DNA of 64,000 nt from positions 23,416,001 through 23,480,000 of the forward strand of contig NC_079888.1 of assembly GCF_029227915.1 (NCBI RefSeq), written 5' to 3'. Positions within the stretch are counted from its first letter, which is position 1. Every line of letters starts with the position of its first letter. Below are positions 11,671 to 25,500 of the stretch, piece after piece. The translations under genes and the position numbers were made by a program. The notes beneath the pieces were generated by a model. The model did no database searches. It was not told where the DNA came from and saw nothing but the letters and a program-made list of their open reading frames with translations. Source of the DNA: Hydractinia symbiolongicarpus (Eukaryota > Cnidaria > Hydrozoa > Anthoathecata > Hydractiniidae).

Positions 11671-14100
11671 GTGGTGAAAAAAAAAATTAAAAAATCGTTC
11701 TGGAAATGAGTTTACTCCCTGGGTACTTTCTTTGTCTACTTTTGACTATACGGGCCGAGTCCAGGATTTACGGGAAATCGCAGGTTTTCGTTTGCCGGCG
11801 ATTAAACTTCTTTTATTCAGCGTCTCATCAAAAATGAAAACATTTTTAAAAACTACAAGTCTCATGCGTTTTAGTGGTGAAAAAGTAATTTAAAAAATCG
11901 TTCGGGAAATGAGTTTACTCCCTGGGTACTTTCTTTGTATACTTTTGACTATATGGGCCGAGTCCGGGATTTACAGGAAATCGCAGATTTTCGTTTGCGG
12001 CCGATTAAACTTCTTTTATTCAGCGTCCCATCAAATATGAAAATATTTTTAAAAACTACAAGTCTCATGCGTTTAGTGGTAAAAAAATAATATAAAAAAT
12101 CGTTCGGGAAATGAGTTTACTCCCTGGGTACTTTCTTTGTAAACTTTTGACTATACGGGCCAAGCCCGGGATTTACGGGAAATCGCGGGTTTTCGTTTGC
12201 CGGCGATTAAACTTCATTTATTCAGCGTCTCATCAAAAATGAAAACATTTTTAAAAACTACAAGTCTCATGCGTTTAGTGGTAAAAAAATAATATAAAAA
12301 ATCGTTGGGGAAATGAGTTTACTCCCTGGGTACTTTCTTTGTATACTTTTGACTATACGGGCCAAGCCCGGGATTTACGGGAAATGGCGGGTTTTCGTTT
12401 GCCGGTGATTAAACTTCTTTTATTCAGCGTCTCATCAAAAATGAAAACATTTTTAAAAACTACAAGTCTTATGCGTTTTAGTGGTGAAAAAATAATTTAA
12501 AAAATCGTTCCGGAAATGAGTTTACTCCCTGGGTACTTTCTTTGTATACATTCGACTATACGGGCCGAGTCCGGGATTTAGGGAAATCGCAGGTTTTCGT
12601 TTGCCGGCGATTAAACTGCTTTTATTTAGCGTCTCATCAAAAATGAAAACATTTTTGAAAACTAAAAGTCTCATGCGTTTCAGTGGTGAAAAAATAATTT
12701 AAAAAATCGTTCGGGAAATGAGTTTAATCCCTGGGTACTTTCTTTGTGTACTTTTGACTATACGGGCCGAGTCCAGGATTTACAGGAAATCGCAGGTTTT
12801 CGTTTGCCGGCGATTAAACTTCTTTTATTCAGCGTCTCATCAAAAATGAAAATATTTTTAAAAACTACAAGTCTCATGCGTTTAGTGGTAAAAAAATGAT
12901 ATAAAAAATCGTTCGGGAAATGAGTTTACTCCCTGGGTACTTTCTTTGTAAACTTTTGACTATACGGGCCAAGCCCGGGATTTACGGGAAATCGCGGGTT
13001 TTCGTTTGCCGGCGATTAAACTTCATTTATTCAGCGTCTCATCAAAAATGAAAACATTTTTAAAAACTACAAGTCTTATGCGTTTTAGTGGTGAAAAAAT
13101 AATTTAAAAAATCGATCTGGAAATGAGTTTACTCCCTGGGTACTTTCTTTGTATACTTTTGACTATACGGGCCGAGTCCGGGATTTACGGGAAATCGCAG
13201 GTTTTCGTTTGCCGGCGATTAAACTGCTTTTATTTAGCGTCTCATCAAAAATGATAACATTTTTGAAAACTACAAGTCTCATGCGTTTTAGTGGTGAAAA
13301 AATAATTTAAAAAATCGTTCGGGAAATGAGTTTACTCCCTGGGTACTTTCTTTGTATGCTTTTGACTATACGGGCCGAGTCCGGGATTTAGGGAAATCGC
13401 AGGTTTTCGTTTGCCGGCGATTAAACTGCTTTTATTTAGCGTCTCATCAAAAATGAAAACATTTTTGAAAACTACAAGTCTCATGCGTTTTAGTGGTGAA
13501 AAAAAAATTTAAAAAATCGTTCGGGAAATGAGTTTACTCACAGGGTACTTTCTTTGTATACATTCGACTATACGTGCCAAGCCAGGGATTTACGGGAAAT
13601 CGCGGGTTTTCGTTTGCCGGCGATTAAACTGCTTTTATTCAGCGTCTCATCAAAAATGAAAACATTCTTGAAAACTACAAGTCTCATGCGTTTTATTGGT
13701 GACATAATAATTTAAAAAATCGTTTGGGAAATGAGTTTACTCCCTGGGTACTTTCTTTGTATACTATTGACTATACGGGCCGAGTCCAGGATTTACGAAA
13801 AATCGCAGGTTTTCGTTTGCCGGCGATTAAACTTCTTTTATTCAGCGTCTCATCAAAAATGAAAACATTTTTAAAAACTACAAGTCTCATGCGTTTTAGT
13901 GGTGAAAAAGTAATTTAAAAAATCGTTCGGGAAATGAGTTTACTTCCTGGGTACTTTCTTTGTATACTTTTGACTATACGGGCCAAGCCGGGATTTACGG
14001 GAAATCGCGGGTTTTCGTTTGCCGGCGATTAAACTTCTTTTATTCAGCGTCTCATCAAAAATGAAAACGTTTTTGAAAACTACAAGTCTCATGCGTTTTA

Positions 14101-14303
14101 GTGGTGAAAAAAAAATTTAAAAAATCGTTCGGGAAATGAGTTTACTCCATGGGTACTTTTTTTTGTATACATTCGACTATACGGGCCAAGCCCCGGATTT
14201 ACGGGAAAACGCGGGATTTAGTTTGCCGGCGATTAAACCTCTTTCATTAAGCGTCTCATCAAAAATAAAAACATTTTTGAAAACTACAAGTCTCATGCGT
14301 TTA
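14101..14303 (+). repeat. Divergent outlier monomer
   Basis: This unit carries an unusual cluster of rare variants: CTCCATGGG, an 8-T run, GCCCCGGATTT, GGGAAAACGCGGGATTTAG, CCTCTTTCATTAAGCG and AAAATAAAAAC. Its only close relatives in the window are 34 kb away at 48100-48505. Confidence 0.8.
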
Positions 14304-15504
14304 GTGGTAAAAAAATAATATAAAAAATCGTTTGGGAAATGAGTTTACACCCTGGGTACTTTCTTTGTATACATTCGACTATACGTGCCAAGCCCGGGAT
14401 TTAGGGGATATCGCAGGTTTTCGTTTGCCGGCGATTAAACTGCTTTTATTCAGCGTCTCATCAAAAATGAAAACATTTTTGAAAACTACAAGTCTCATGC
14501 GTTTTAGTGGTGAAAAAATAATTTAAAAAATCGTTCGGGAAATGAGTTTACTCTCTGGGTACTTTCTTTGCATACTTTTGACTATACGGGCCAAGCCGGG
14601 ATTTACGGGAAATCGCGGGTTTTCGTTTGCCGGCGATTAAACTTCTTTTATTCAGCGTCTCATCAAAAATGAAAACATTTTTAAAAACTACAATTCTCAT
14701 GGGCTTTAGTGGTGAGAAACTAATTTAAAAAATCCTTCTGGAAATGAGTTTACTCACAGGGTACTTTCTTCGTATACATTCGACTATACGGGCAAAGCCG
14801 GGATTTACGGGAAATCGCGGGTTTTCGTTTGCCGGCGATTAAACTTCTTTTATTCAGCGTCTCATCAAAAATGAAAACATTTTTAAAAACTACAAGTCTT
14901 ATGCGTTTTAGTGGTGAAAAAATAATTTAAAAAATCGTTCTGGAAATGAGTTTACTTACAGGGTACTTTCTTTGTATACATTCGACTATACGTGCCAAGC
15001 CCGGGATTTACGGGAATTCGCGGGTTTTCGTTTGCCGGCGATTAAACTGCTTTTATTAGGCGTCTCATCAAAAATGAAAACATTCTTGAAAACTACAAGT
15101 CTCATGCGTTTTAGTGGTGAAATAATAATTTAAAAAATCGTTTGGAAAATGAGTTTACTCCCTGGGTACTTTCTTTGTATACTTTTGACTATACGGGCCG
15201 AGTCCAGGATTTACGGGAAATCGCAGGTTTTCGTTTGCTGGCGATTTTACTTCTTTTATTCAGCGTCATATCAAAAATGAAAACATTTTTAAAAACTACA
15301 AGTCTCATGCGTTTTAGTGGTGAAAAAGTAATTTAAAAAATCGTTCGGGAAATGAGTTTACTCCCTGGGTACTTTCTTTGTATACTTTTGACTATACGGG
15401 CCAAGCCCGGGATTTAAGGGAAATCGCAGGTTTTCTTTTGCCGGCGATTAAACGTCTTTTATTCAGTGTCTCATCAAAAATGAAAACATTTTTGAAAACT
15501 ACAA

Positions 15505-18500
15505 GTCTCATGCGTTTTTGTGGTGAAAAAATAATTTAAAAAATCGTTCGGGAAATGAGTTTACTCCCTGGGTACTTTCTTTGTATACTTTTGACTATAC
15601 GGGCCGAGTCCGGGATTTACGGGAAATCGCAGATTTTCGTTTGTCGGCAATTAAACTTCTTTTATTCAGCGTCCGATCAAATATGAAAAGATTTTTGAAA
15701 ACTACAAGTCTCATGCGTTTAGTGGTAAAAAAATAATATAAAAAATCGTTCGGGAAATGAGTTTACTCCCTGGGTACTTTCTTTGTATACTTTTGACTAT
15801 ACGGGCCAAGCCCGGGATTTACGGGAAATCGCGGGTTTTCGTTTGCCGGCGATTAAACTTCTTTTATTCAGCGTTTCATCAATAATGAAAACATTTTTAA
15901 AAACTACAAGTCTTATGCGTTTTAGTGGTGAAAAAATAATTTTTAAAAAATCGTTCTGGAAATGAGTTCACTACCTGGGTACTTTCTTTGTATACTTTTG
16001 ACTATACGGGCCGAGTCCGGGATTTAGGGAAATCGCAGGTTTTCGTTTGCCGGCGATTAAACTGCTTTTATTCAGCGTCTCATTAAAAATGAAAACATTT
16101 TTGAAAACTACAAGTCTCATGCGTTTTAGTGGTGAAAAAATAATTTAAAAAATCGTTCGGGAAATGAGTTTACTCCCTGGGTACTTTCTTTGTATACTTT
16201 TGACTATACGGGCCAAGCCGGGATTTACGGGAAATTGCGGGTTTTCGGTTGCCGGCGCTTAAACTTCTTTTATTCAGCGTCTCATCAAAAATGAAAACAT
16301 TTTTAAAAACTACAAGTCTCATGGGCTTTAGTGGTGAAAAAATAATTTAAAAAATCCTTCTGGAAATGAGTTTACTCACAGGTACTTTCTTTGTATACAT
16401 TCGACTATACGTGCCAAGCCCGGGATTTACGGGAAATGGCGGGTTTTCGTTTGCCGGCGAATAAACTTCTTTTATTCAGCGTCTCATCAAAAATGAAAAC
16501 ATTTTTGAAAACTACAAGTCTCATGCGTTTTAGTGGTGAAAAAATAATTTAAAAAATCGTTCGGGAAATGAGTTTACTCCCTGGGTACTTTCTTTGTATA
16601 CTTTTGACTATACGGGCCAAGCCGGGATTTACGGGAAATCGCAGGTTTTCGTTTGCCGGCGATTAAACTTCTTTTATTCAGCGTCTCATCAAAAATGAAA
16701 ACATTCTTGAAAACTACAAGTCTCATGCGTTTTAGTGGTGAAAAAATAATATAAAAAATCGTTCGGGAAATGAGTTTACTTCCTGGGTACTTTCTTTGTA
16801 TACTTTTGACTATACGGGCCAAGCCTGGGATTTACGGGAAATCGCGGGTTTTCGTTTGCCGGCGATTAAACTTCTTTTATTCAGCGTCTCATCAAAAATG
16901 AAAACATTTTTAAAAACTACAAGTCTTATGCGTTTTAGTGGTAAAAAAATAATTTAAAAAATCGTTCTGGAAATGAGTTTACTCACAGGGTACTTTCTTT
17001 GTATACATTCGACTATACGTGCCAAGCCCGGGATTTTCGGGAAATCGCGGGTTTTCGTTTGCCGGCGATTAAACTGCTTTTATTCAGCGTCTCATCAAAA
17101 ATGAAAACATCCTTGGAAACTACAAGTCTCATGCGTTTTAGTGGTGAAATAATAATTTAAAAAATCGTTTGGAAAATGAGTTTACTCCCTGGGTACTTTC
17201 TTTGTATACTTTTGACTATACGGGCCGAGTCCAGGATTTACGGTAAATCGCAGGTTTTCGTTTGCCAGCGATTAAACTTCTTTTATTCAGCGTCTCATCA
17301 AAAATGAAAACATTTTTAAAAACTACAAGTCTCATGCGTTTTAGTGGTGAAAAAGTAATTTAAAAAATCGTTCGGGAAATGAGTTTACTCCCTGGGTACT
17401 TTCTTTGTATACTTTTGACCATACGCGCTAAGCCCGGGATTTACGGGAAATCGCGGGTTTTCGTTTGCCGGCGATTAAACTTCTTTTATTCAGCGTCTCA
17501 TCAAAAATGAAAACTTATTTGAAAACTACAAGTCTCATGCGTTTTAGTGGTAAAAAAATAATATAAAAAATCGTTCGGGAAATGAGTTTACTCCCTAGGT
17601 ACTTTTATGTATACTTTTGACTATACGGGCCAAGCCCGGGATTTACGGGAAATCGCGGGTTTTCGTTTGCCGGCGATTAAACTTCTTTTATTCAGCGTCT
17701 CATCAAAAATGAAAACATTTTTAAAAACTACAAGTCTTATGCGTTTTAGTGGTGAAAAAATAATTTAAAAAATCGTTCTGGAAATGAGTTTACTCCCTGG
17801 GTACTTTCTTTGTATACTTTTGACTATACGGGCCGAGTCCGGGATTTAGGGAAATCGCAGGTTTTCGTTTGCCGGCGATTAAACTGCTTTTATTCAGCGT
17901 TTCATCAAAAATGAAAACATTTTTGAAACTACAAGTCTTTGCGTTTTAGTGGTGACAAAATAATTTAAAAAATCGTTCTGGAAATGAGTTTACTCACAGG
18001 GTACTTTCTTTGTATACATTCGACTATACGTGCCAAGCCCGGGATTTACGGGAAATCGCGGGTTTTCGTTTGCCGGCGATTAAACTGCTTTTATTCAGCG
18101 TCTCATCAAAAATGAAAACATTCTTGGAAACTACAAGTCTCATGCGTTTTTGTGGTGAAAAAATAATTTAAAAAATCGTTCGGGAAATGAGTTTACTCCC
18201 TGGGTACTTTCTTTGTATACTTTTGACTATACGGGCCGAGTCCGGGATTTACGGGAAATCGCAGATTTTCGTTTGTCGGCAATTAAACTTCTTTTATTCA
18301 GCGTCCGATCAAATATGAAAAGATTTTTGAAAACTACAAGTCTCATGCGTTTAGTGGTAAAAAAATAATATAAAAAATCGTTCGGGAAATGAGTTTACTC
18401 CCTGGGTACTTTCTTTGTATACTTTTGACTATACGGGCCAAGCCCGGGATTTACGGGAAATCGCGGGTTTTCGTTTGCCGGCGATTAAACTTCTTTTATT

Positions 18501-20768
18501 CAGCGTCTCATCAATAATGAAAACATTTTTAAAAACTACAAGTCTTATGCGTTTTAGTGGTGAAAAAATAATTTTTAAAAAATCGTTCTGGAAATGAGTT
18601 TACTACCTGGGTACTTTCTTTGTATACTTTTGACTATACGGGCCGAGTCCGGGATTTAGGGAAATCGCAGGTTTTCGTTTGCCGGCGATTAAACTGCTTT
18701 TATTCAGCGTCTCATTAAAAATGAAAACATTTTTGAAAACTACAAGTCTCATGCGTTTTAGTGGTGAAAAAATAATTTAAAAAATCGTTCGGGAAATGAG
18801 TTTACTCCCTGGGTACTTTCTTTGTATACTTTTGACTATACGGGCCAAGCCGGGATTTACGGGAAATTGCGGGTTTTCGTTTGCCGGCGCTTAAACTTCT
18901 TTTATTCAGCGTCTCATCAAAAATGAAAACATTTTTAAAAACTACAAGTCTCATGGGCTTTAGTGGTGAAAAAATAATTTAAAAAATCCTTCTGGAAATA
19001 AGTTTACTCACAGGTACTTTCTTTGTATACATTCGACTATACGTGCCAAGCCCGGGATTTACGGGAAATGGCGGGTTTTCGTTTGCCGGCGAATAAACTT
19101 CTTTTATTCAGCGTCTCATCAAAAATGAAAACATTTTTGAAAACTACAAGTCTCATGCGTTTTAGTGGTGAAAAAATAATTTAAAAAATCGTTCGGGAAA
19201 TGAGTTTACTTCCTGGGTACTTTCTTTGTATACTTTTGACTATACGGGCCAAGCCGGGATTTACGGGAAATCGCAGGTTTTCGTTTGCCGGCGATTAAAC
19301 TTCTTTTATTCAGCGTCTCATCAAAAATGAAAACATTCTTGAAAACTACAAGTCTCATGCGTTTTAGTGGTGAAAAAATAATATAAAAAATCGTTCGGGA
19401 AATGAGTTTACTTCCTGGGTACTTTCTTTGTATACTTTTGACTATACGGGCCAAGCCTGGGATTTACGGGAAATCGCGGGTTTTCGTTTGCCGGCGATTA
19501 AACTTCTTTTATTCAGCGTCTCATCAAAAATGAAAACATTTTTAAAAACTACAAGTCTTATGCGTTTTAGTGGTAAAAAAATAATTTAAAAAATCGTTCT
19601 TGAAATGAGTTTATCCACAGGGTACTTTCTTTGTATACATTCGACTATACGTGCCAAGCCCGGGATTTTCGGGAAATCGCGGGTTTTCGTTTGCCGGCGA
19701 TTAAACTGCTTTTATTCAGCGTCTCATCAAAAATGAAAACATTCTTGGAAACTGCAAGTCTCATGCGTTTTAGTGGTGAAATAATAATTTAAAAAATCGT
19801 TTGGAAAATGAGTTTACTCCCTGGGTACTTTCTTTGTATACTTTTGACTATACGGGCCGAGTCCAGGATTTACGGTAAATCGCAGGTTTTCGTTTGCCAG
19901 CGATTAAACTTCTTTTATTCAGCGTCTCATCAAAAATGAAAACATTTTTAAAAACTACAAGTCTCATGCGTTTTAGTGGTGAAAAAGTAATTTAAAAAAT
20001 CGTTCGGGAAATGAGTTTACTCCCTGGGTACTTTCTTTGTATACTTTTGACCATACGCGCTAAGCCCGGGATTTACGGGAAATCGCGGGTTTTCGTTTGC
20101 CGGCGATTAAACTTCTTTTATTCAGCGTCTCATCAAAAATGAAAACATTTTTGAAAACTACAAGTCTCATGCGTTTTAGTGGTAAAAAAATAATATAAAA
20201 AATCGTTCGGGAAATGAGTTTACTCCCTAGGTACTTTTATGTATACTTTTGACTATACGGGCCAAGCCCGGGATTTACGGGAAATCGCGGGTTTTCGTTT
20301 GCCGGCGATTAAACTTCTTTTATTCAGCGTCTCATCAAAAATGAAAACATTTTTAAAAACTACAAGTCTTATGCGTTTTAGTGGTGAAAAAATAATTTAA
20401 AAAATCGTTCTGGAAATGAGTTTACTCCCTGGGTACTTTCTTTGTATACTTTTGACTATACGGGCCGAGTCCGGGATTTAGGGAAATCGCAGGTTTTCGT
20501 TTGCCGGCGATTAAACTGCTTTTATTCAGCGTCTCATCAAAAATGAAAACATTTTTGAAAACTACAAGTCTTATGCGTTTTAGTGGTGACAAAATAATTT
20601 AAAAAATCGTTCTGGAAATGAGTTTACTCACAGGGTACTTTCTTTGTATACATTCGACTATACGTGCCAAGCCCGGGATTTACGGGAAATCGCGGGTTTT
20701 CGTTTGCCGGCGATTAAACTGCTTTTATTCAGCGTCTCATCAAAAATGAAAACATTCTTGGAAACTAC
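15505..20768 (+). repeat. 13-mer HOR, 2,632 bp x2, tandem
   Basis: About 15505-18136 is repeated directly at about 18137-20768. Shared rare variants at constant offset include GCGTTTTTGTGG (about 15514/18146), TTTGTCGGCAATTAAAC (about 15640/18272), GTCCGATCAAATATG (about 15672/18304), CATCAATAATG, ATAATTTTTAAAAAATC and ATGGGCTTTAG. Only scattered single-base differences are visible. A two-base indel near 17926-17940 shifts the offset to 2,634. Confidence 0.92.
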
Positions 20769-22279
20769 AAGTCTCATGCGTTTTAGTGGTGAAATAATAA
20801 TTTAAAAAATCGTTTGGAAAATGAGTTTACTCCCTGTGTACTTTCTTTGTATACTTTTGACTATACGGGCCGAGTCCAGGATTTACGGTAAATCGCAGGT
20901 TTTCGTTTGCCAGCGATTAAACTTCTTTTATTCAGCGTCTCATCAAAAATGAAAACATTTTTAAAAACTACAAGTCTCATGCGTTTTAGTGGTGAAAAAG
21001 TAATTTAAAAAATCGTTCGGGAAATGACTTTACTCCCTGGGTACTTTTTTTGTATACTTTTGACTATACGCGCTAAGCCCGGGATTTACGGGAAATCGCG
21101 GGTTTTCGTTTGCCGGCGATTAAACTTCTTTTATTCAGCGTCTCATCAAAAATGAAAACATTTTTGAAAACTACAAGTCTCATGCGTTTTAGTGGTGAAA
21201 AAATAATTTAAAAAAATCGTTCGGGAAATGAGTTTACTCCCTGGGTACTTTCTTTGTATACTTTTGACTATACGGGCCAAGCCCGGGATTTACGGGAAAT
21301 CGCGGGTTTTCGTTTGCCGGCGATTAAACTTCTTTTATTCAGCGTCTCATCAAAAATGAAAACATTTTTAAAAACTACAAGTCTTATGCGTTTTAGTGGT
21401 GAAAAAATAATTTAAAAAATCGTTCTGGAAATGAGTTTACTCCCTGGGTACTTTCTTTGTATACTTTTGACTATACGGGCCGAGTCCGGGATTTAGGGAA
21501 ATCGCAGGTTTTCGTTTGCCGGCGATTAAACTGCTTTTATTCAGCGTCTCATCAAAAATGAAAACATTTTTGAAAACTACAAGTCTTATGCGTTTTAGTG
21601 GTGACAAAATAATTTAAAAAATCGTTCTGGAAATGAGTTTACTCACAGGGTACTTTCTTTGTATACATTCGACTATACGTGCCAAGCCCGGGATTTACGG
21701 GAAATCGCGGGTTTTCGTTTGCCGGCGATTAAACTGCTTTTATTCAGCGTCTCATCAAAAATGAAAACATTCTTGGAAACTACAAGTCTCATGCGTTTTA
21801 GTGGTGAAATAATAATTTAAAAAATCGTTTGGAAAATGAGTTTACTCCCTGTGTACTTTCTTTGTATACTTTTGACTATACGGGCCGAGTCCAGGATTTA
21901 CGGTAAATCGCAGGTTTTCGTTTGCCAGCGATTAAACTTCTTTTATTCAGCGTCTCATCAAAAATGAAAACATTTTTAAAAACTACAAGTCTCATGCGTT
22001 TTAGTGGTGAAAAAGTAATTTAAAAAATCGTTCGGGAAATGACTTTACTCCCTGGGTACTTTTTTTGTATACTTTTGACTATACGCGCTAAGCCCGGGAT
22101 TTACGGGAAATCGCGGGTTTTCGTTTGCCGGCGATTAAACTTCTTTTATTCAGCGTCTCATCAAAAATGAAAACATTTTTGAAAACTACAAGTCTCATGC
22201 GTTTTAGTGGTGAAAAAATAATTTAAAAAAATCGTTCGGGAAATGAGTTTACTCCCTGGGTACTTTCTTTGTATACTTT
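20250..22279 (+). repeat. 5-mer HOR, 1,015 bp x2, tandem
   Basis: GTGGTGACAAAATAATTT occurs at 20583 and 21598, CCCTGTGTAC near 20832 and 21847, GACTTTACTCCC near 21026 and 22041, and a 7-A run in the A-rich segment near 21208 and 22223. The copies look almost identical from about 20250-21264 to 21265-22279 and diverge at the GCCAAGCCC/GCCGAGTCC switch. A more diverged 5-mer of the same type precedes it at about 16.9-17.9 kb. Confidence 0.92.
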
Positions 22280-22559
22280 TGACTATACGGGCCGAGTCCG
22301 GGATTTACGGGAAATCGCAGATTTTCGTTTGCCGGCGATTAAATTTCTTTTATTCAGCGTCCCATCAAATATGAAAATATTTTTGAAAACTACAAGTCTC
22401 ATGCGTTTAGGGGTAAAAAAATAATATAAAAAATCGTTCGAGAAATGAGTTTACTCCCTGGGTACTTTTATGTATACTTTTGACTATACGGGCCAAGCCC
22501 GGGATTTACGGGAAATCGCGGGTTTTCGTTTGCCGGCGATTAAACTTCTTTTATTCAGC

Positions 22560-25500
22560 GTCTCATCAAAAATGAAAACATTTTTAAAAACTACAAGTCT
22601 TATGCGTTTTAGTGGTGAAAAAATAATTTAAAAAATCGTTCTGGAAATGAGTTTACTCCCTGGGTACTTTCTTTGTATACTTTTGACTATACGGGCCGAG
22701 TCCGGGATTTAGGGAAATCGCAGGTTTTCGTTTGCCGGCGATTAAACTGCTTTAATTCAGCGTCTCATCAAAAATGAAAACATTTTTGAAAACTACAAGT
22801 CTCATGCGTTTTAGTGGTGAAAAAATAATTTAAAAAATCGTTCGGGAAATGAGTTTACTCCCTGGGTACTTTCTTTGTATACTTTTGACTATACGGGCCA
22901 AGCCGGGATTTACGGGAAATCGCGGTTTTCGTTTGCCGGCGATTAAACCTCTTTTATTAAGCGTCTCATCAAAAATGAAAACATTTTTAAAAACTACAAG
23001 TCTCATGTGTTTTAGTGGTGAAAAAGTAATTTAAAAAATCGTTCCGGAAATGAGTTTACTCCCTGGGTACTTTCTTTGTATACTTTTGACTATACGGGCC
23101 GAGTCCGGGATTTACGGGAAATCGCAGATTTTCGTTTGCCGGCGATTAAACTTCTTTTATTCAGCGTCCCATCAAATATGAAAATATTTTTGAAAACTAC
23201 AAGTCTCATGCGTTTAGTGGTAAAAAAATAATATAAAAAATCGTTCGGGAAATGAGTTTACTCCCTGGGTACTTTTTTGTATACTTTTGACTATACGGGC
23301 CAAGCCCGGGATTTACGGGAAATCGCGGGTTTTCGTTTGCCGGCGATTAAACTTTTTTTATTCAGCGTCTCATCAAAAATGAAAACATTTTTAAAAACTA
23401 CTAGTCTTATGCGTTTTAGTGGTGAAAAAATAATTTAAAAAATCGTTCTGGAAATGAGTTTACTCCCTGGGTACTTTCTTTGTATACTTTTGACTATACG
23501 GGCCAAGCCCGGGATTTACGGGAAATCGCGGGTTTTCGTTTGCCGGCGATTAAACTTTTTTTATTCAGCGTCTCATCAAAAATGAAAACATTTTTAAAAA
23601 CTACTAGTCTTATGCGTTTTAGTGGTGAAAAAATAATTTAAAAAATCGTTCTGGAAATGAGTTTACTCCCTGGGTACTTTCTTTGTATACTTTTGACTAT
23701 ACGGGCCGAGTCCGGGATATAGGGAAATCGCAGGTTTTCGTTTGCCGGCGATTAAACTGCTTTTATTCAGCGTCTCATCAAAAATGAAAACATTTTTGAA
23801 AACTACAAGTCTCATGCGCTTTAGTGGTGAAAAAATAATTTAAAAAATCGTTCGGGAAATGAGTTTACTCCCTGGGTACTTTCTTTGTATACTTTTGACT
23901 ATACGGGCCAAGCGGGGATTTACGGGAAATCGCGGGTTTTCGTTTGCCGGCGATTAAAATTCATTTATTCAGCGTCTCATCAAAAATGAAAATATTTTTA
24001 AAAACTACAAGTCTTATGCGTTTTAGTGGTGAAAAAATAATTTAAAAAATCGTTCTGGAAATGAGTTTACTCCTTGAGTACTTTCTTTGTATACTTTTGA
24101 CTATACGGGCCGAGTCCGGGATTTAGGGAAATCGCAGGTTTTCGTTTGCCGGCGATTAAACTGCTTTTATTCGGCGTCTCATCAAAAATGAAAACATATT
24201 TGAAAACTACAAGTCTCATGCGTTTTAGTGGTGAAAAAATAATTTAAAAATTCGTTCGGGAAATGAGTTTACTCCCTGGGTACTTTCTTTGTATACTTTT
24301 GACTATACGGGCCAAGCCGGGATTTACGGGAAATCACGGGTTTTCGTTTGCCGGCGGTTAAACTTCTTTTATTCAGCGTCTCATCAAAAATGAAAACATT
24401 TTTAAAAACTACAAGTCTCGTGCGTTTTAGTGGTGAAAAAGTAATTTAAAAAATCGTTCCGGAAATGAGTTTTCTCCCTGGGTACTTTCTTTGTATACTT
24501 TTGACTATACGGGCCAAGCCCGGGATTTACGGGAAATCGCGGGTTTTCGTTTGCCGGTGATTAAACTTCTTTTATTCAGCGTCTCATCAAAAATGAAAAC
24601 ATTTTTGAAAACTACAAGTCTCATGCGTTTTAGTACTGAAAAAATAATTTAAAAAATCGTTCTGGAAATGAGTTTACTCCCTGGGTACTTTCTTTGTATA
24701 CTTTTGACTATACGGGCCGAGTCCGGGATATAGGGAAATCGCAGGTTTTCGTTTGCCGGCGATTAAACTGCTTTTATTCAGCGTCTCATCAAAAATGAAA
24801 ACATTTTTGAAAACTACAAGTCTCATGCGTTTTAGTGGTGAAAAAATAATTTAAAAGATCGTTCGGGAAATGAGTTTACTCCCTGGGTACTTTCTTTGTA
24901 TACTTTTGACTATATGGGCCAAGCGGGGATTTACGGGAAATCGCGGGTTTTCGTTTGCCGGCGATTAAACTTCATTTATTCAGCGTCTCATCAAAAATGA
25001 AAACATTTTTAAAAACTACAAGTCTTATGCGTTTTAGTGGTGAAAAAATAATTTAAAAAATCGTTCTGGAAATGAGTTTACTCCTTGAGTACTTTCTTTG
25101 TATACTTTTGACTATACGGGCCGAGTCCGGGATTTAGGGAAATCGCAGGTTTTCGTTTGCCGGCGATTAAACTGCTTTTATTCAGCGTCTCATCAAAAAT
25201 GAAAACATTTTTGAAAACTACAAGTCTCATGCGTTTTAGTGGTGATAAAATAATTTAAAAATTCGTTCGGGAAATGAGTTTACTCCCTGGGTACTTTCTT
25301 TGTATACTTTTGACTATACGCGCCAAGCCGGGATTTACGGGAAATCACGGGTTTTCGTTTGCCGGCGGTTAAACTTCTTTTATTCAGCGTCTCATCAAAA
25401 ATGAAAACATTTTTAAAAACTACAAGTCTCATGCGTTTTAGTGGTGAAAAAGTAATTTAAAAAATCGTTCCGGAAATGAGTTTTCTCCCTGGGTACTTTC

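Larger units (their letters stand above)
9600..15505 (+). repeat. Array block R2: mixed zone rich in K subtype
   Basis: CTCACAGGG/CATTCGAC units recur at about 9905, 10512, 11526, 13537, 14755 and 14955. Several are followed by a unit opening GTGGTGAAATAATAATTT with TCGTTTGG and GAGTCCAGG, so K and its follower behave as a linked dimer. A 609-bp trimer spacing joins the AAAAAAGAAAACATTCTTG units near 10021 and 10630. Units with GTAAACTTTTG lie at 9315, 12139 and 12948. No gene is present. Confidence 0.8.
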
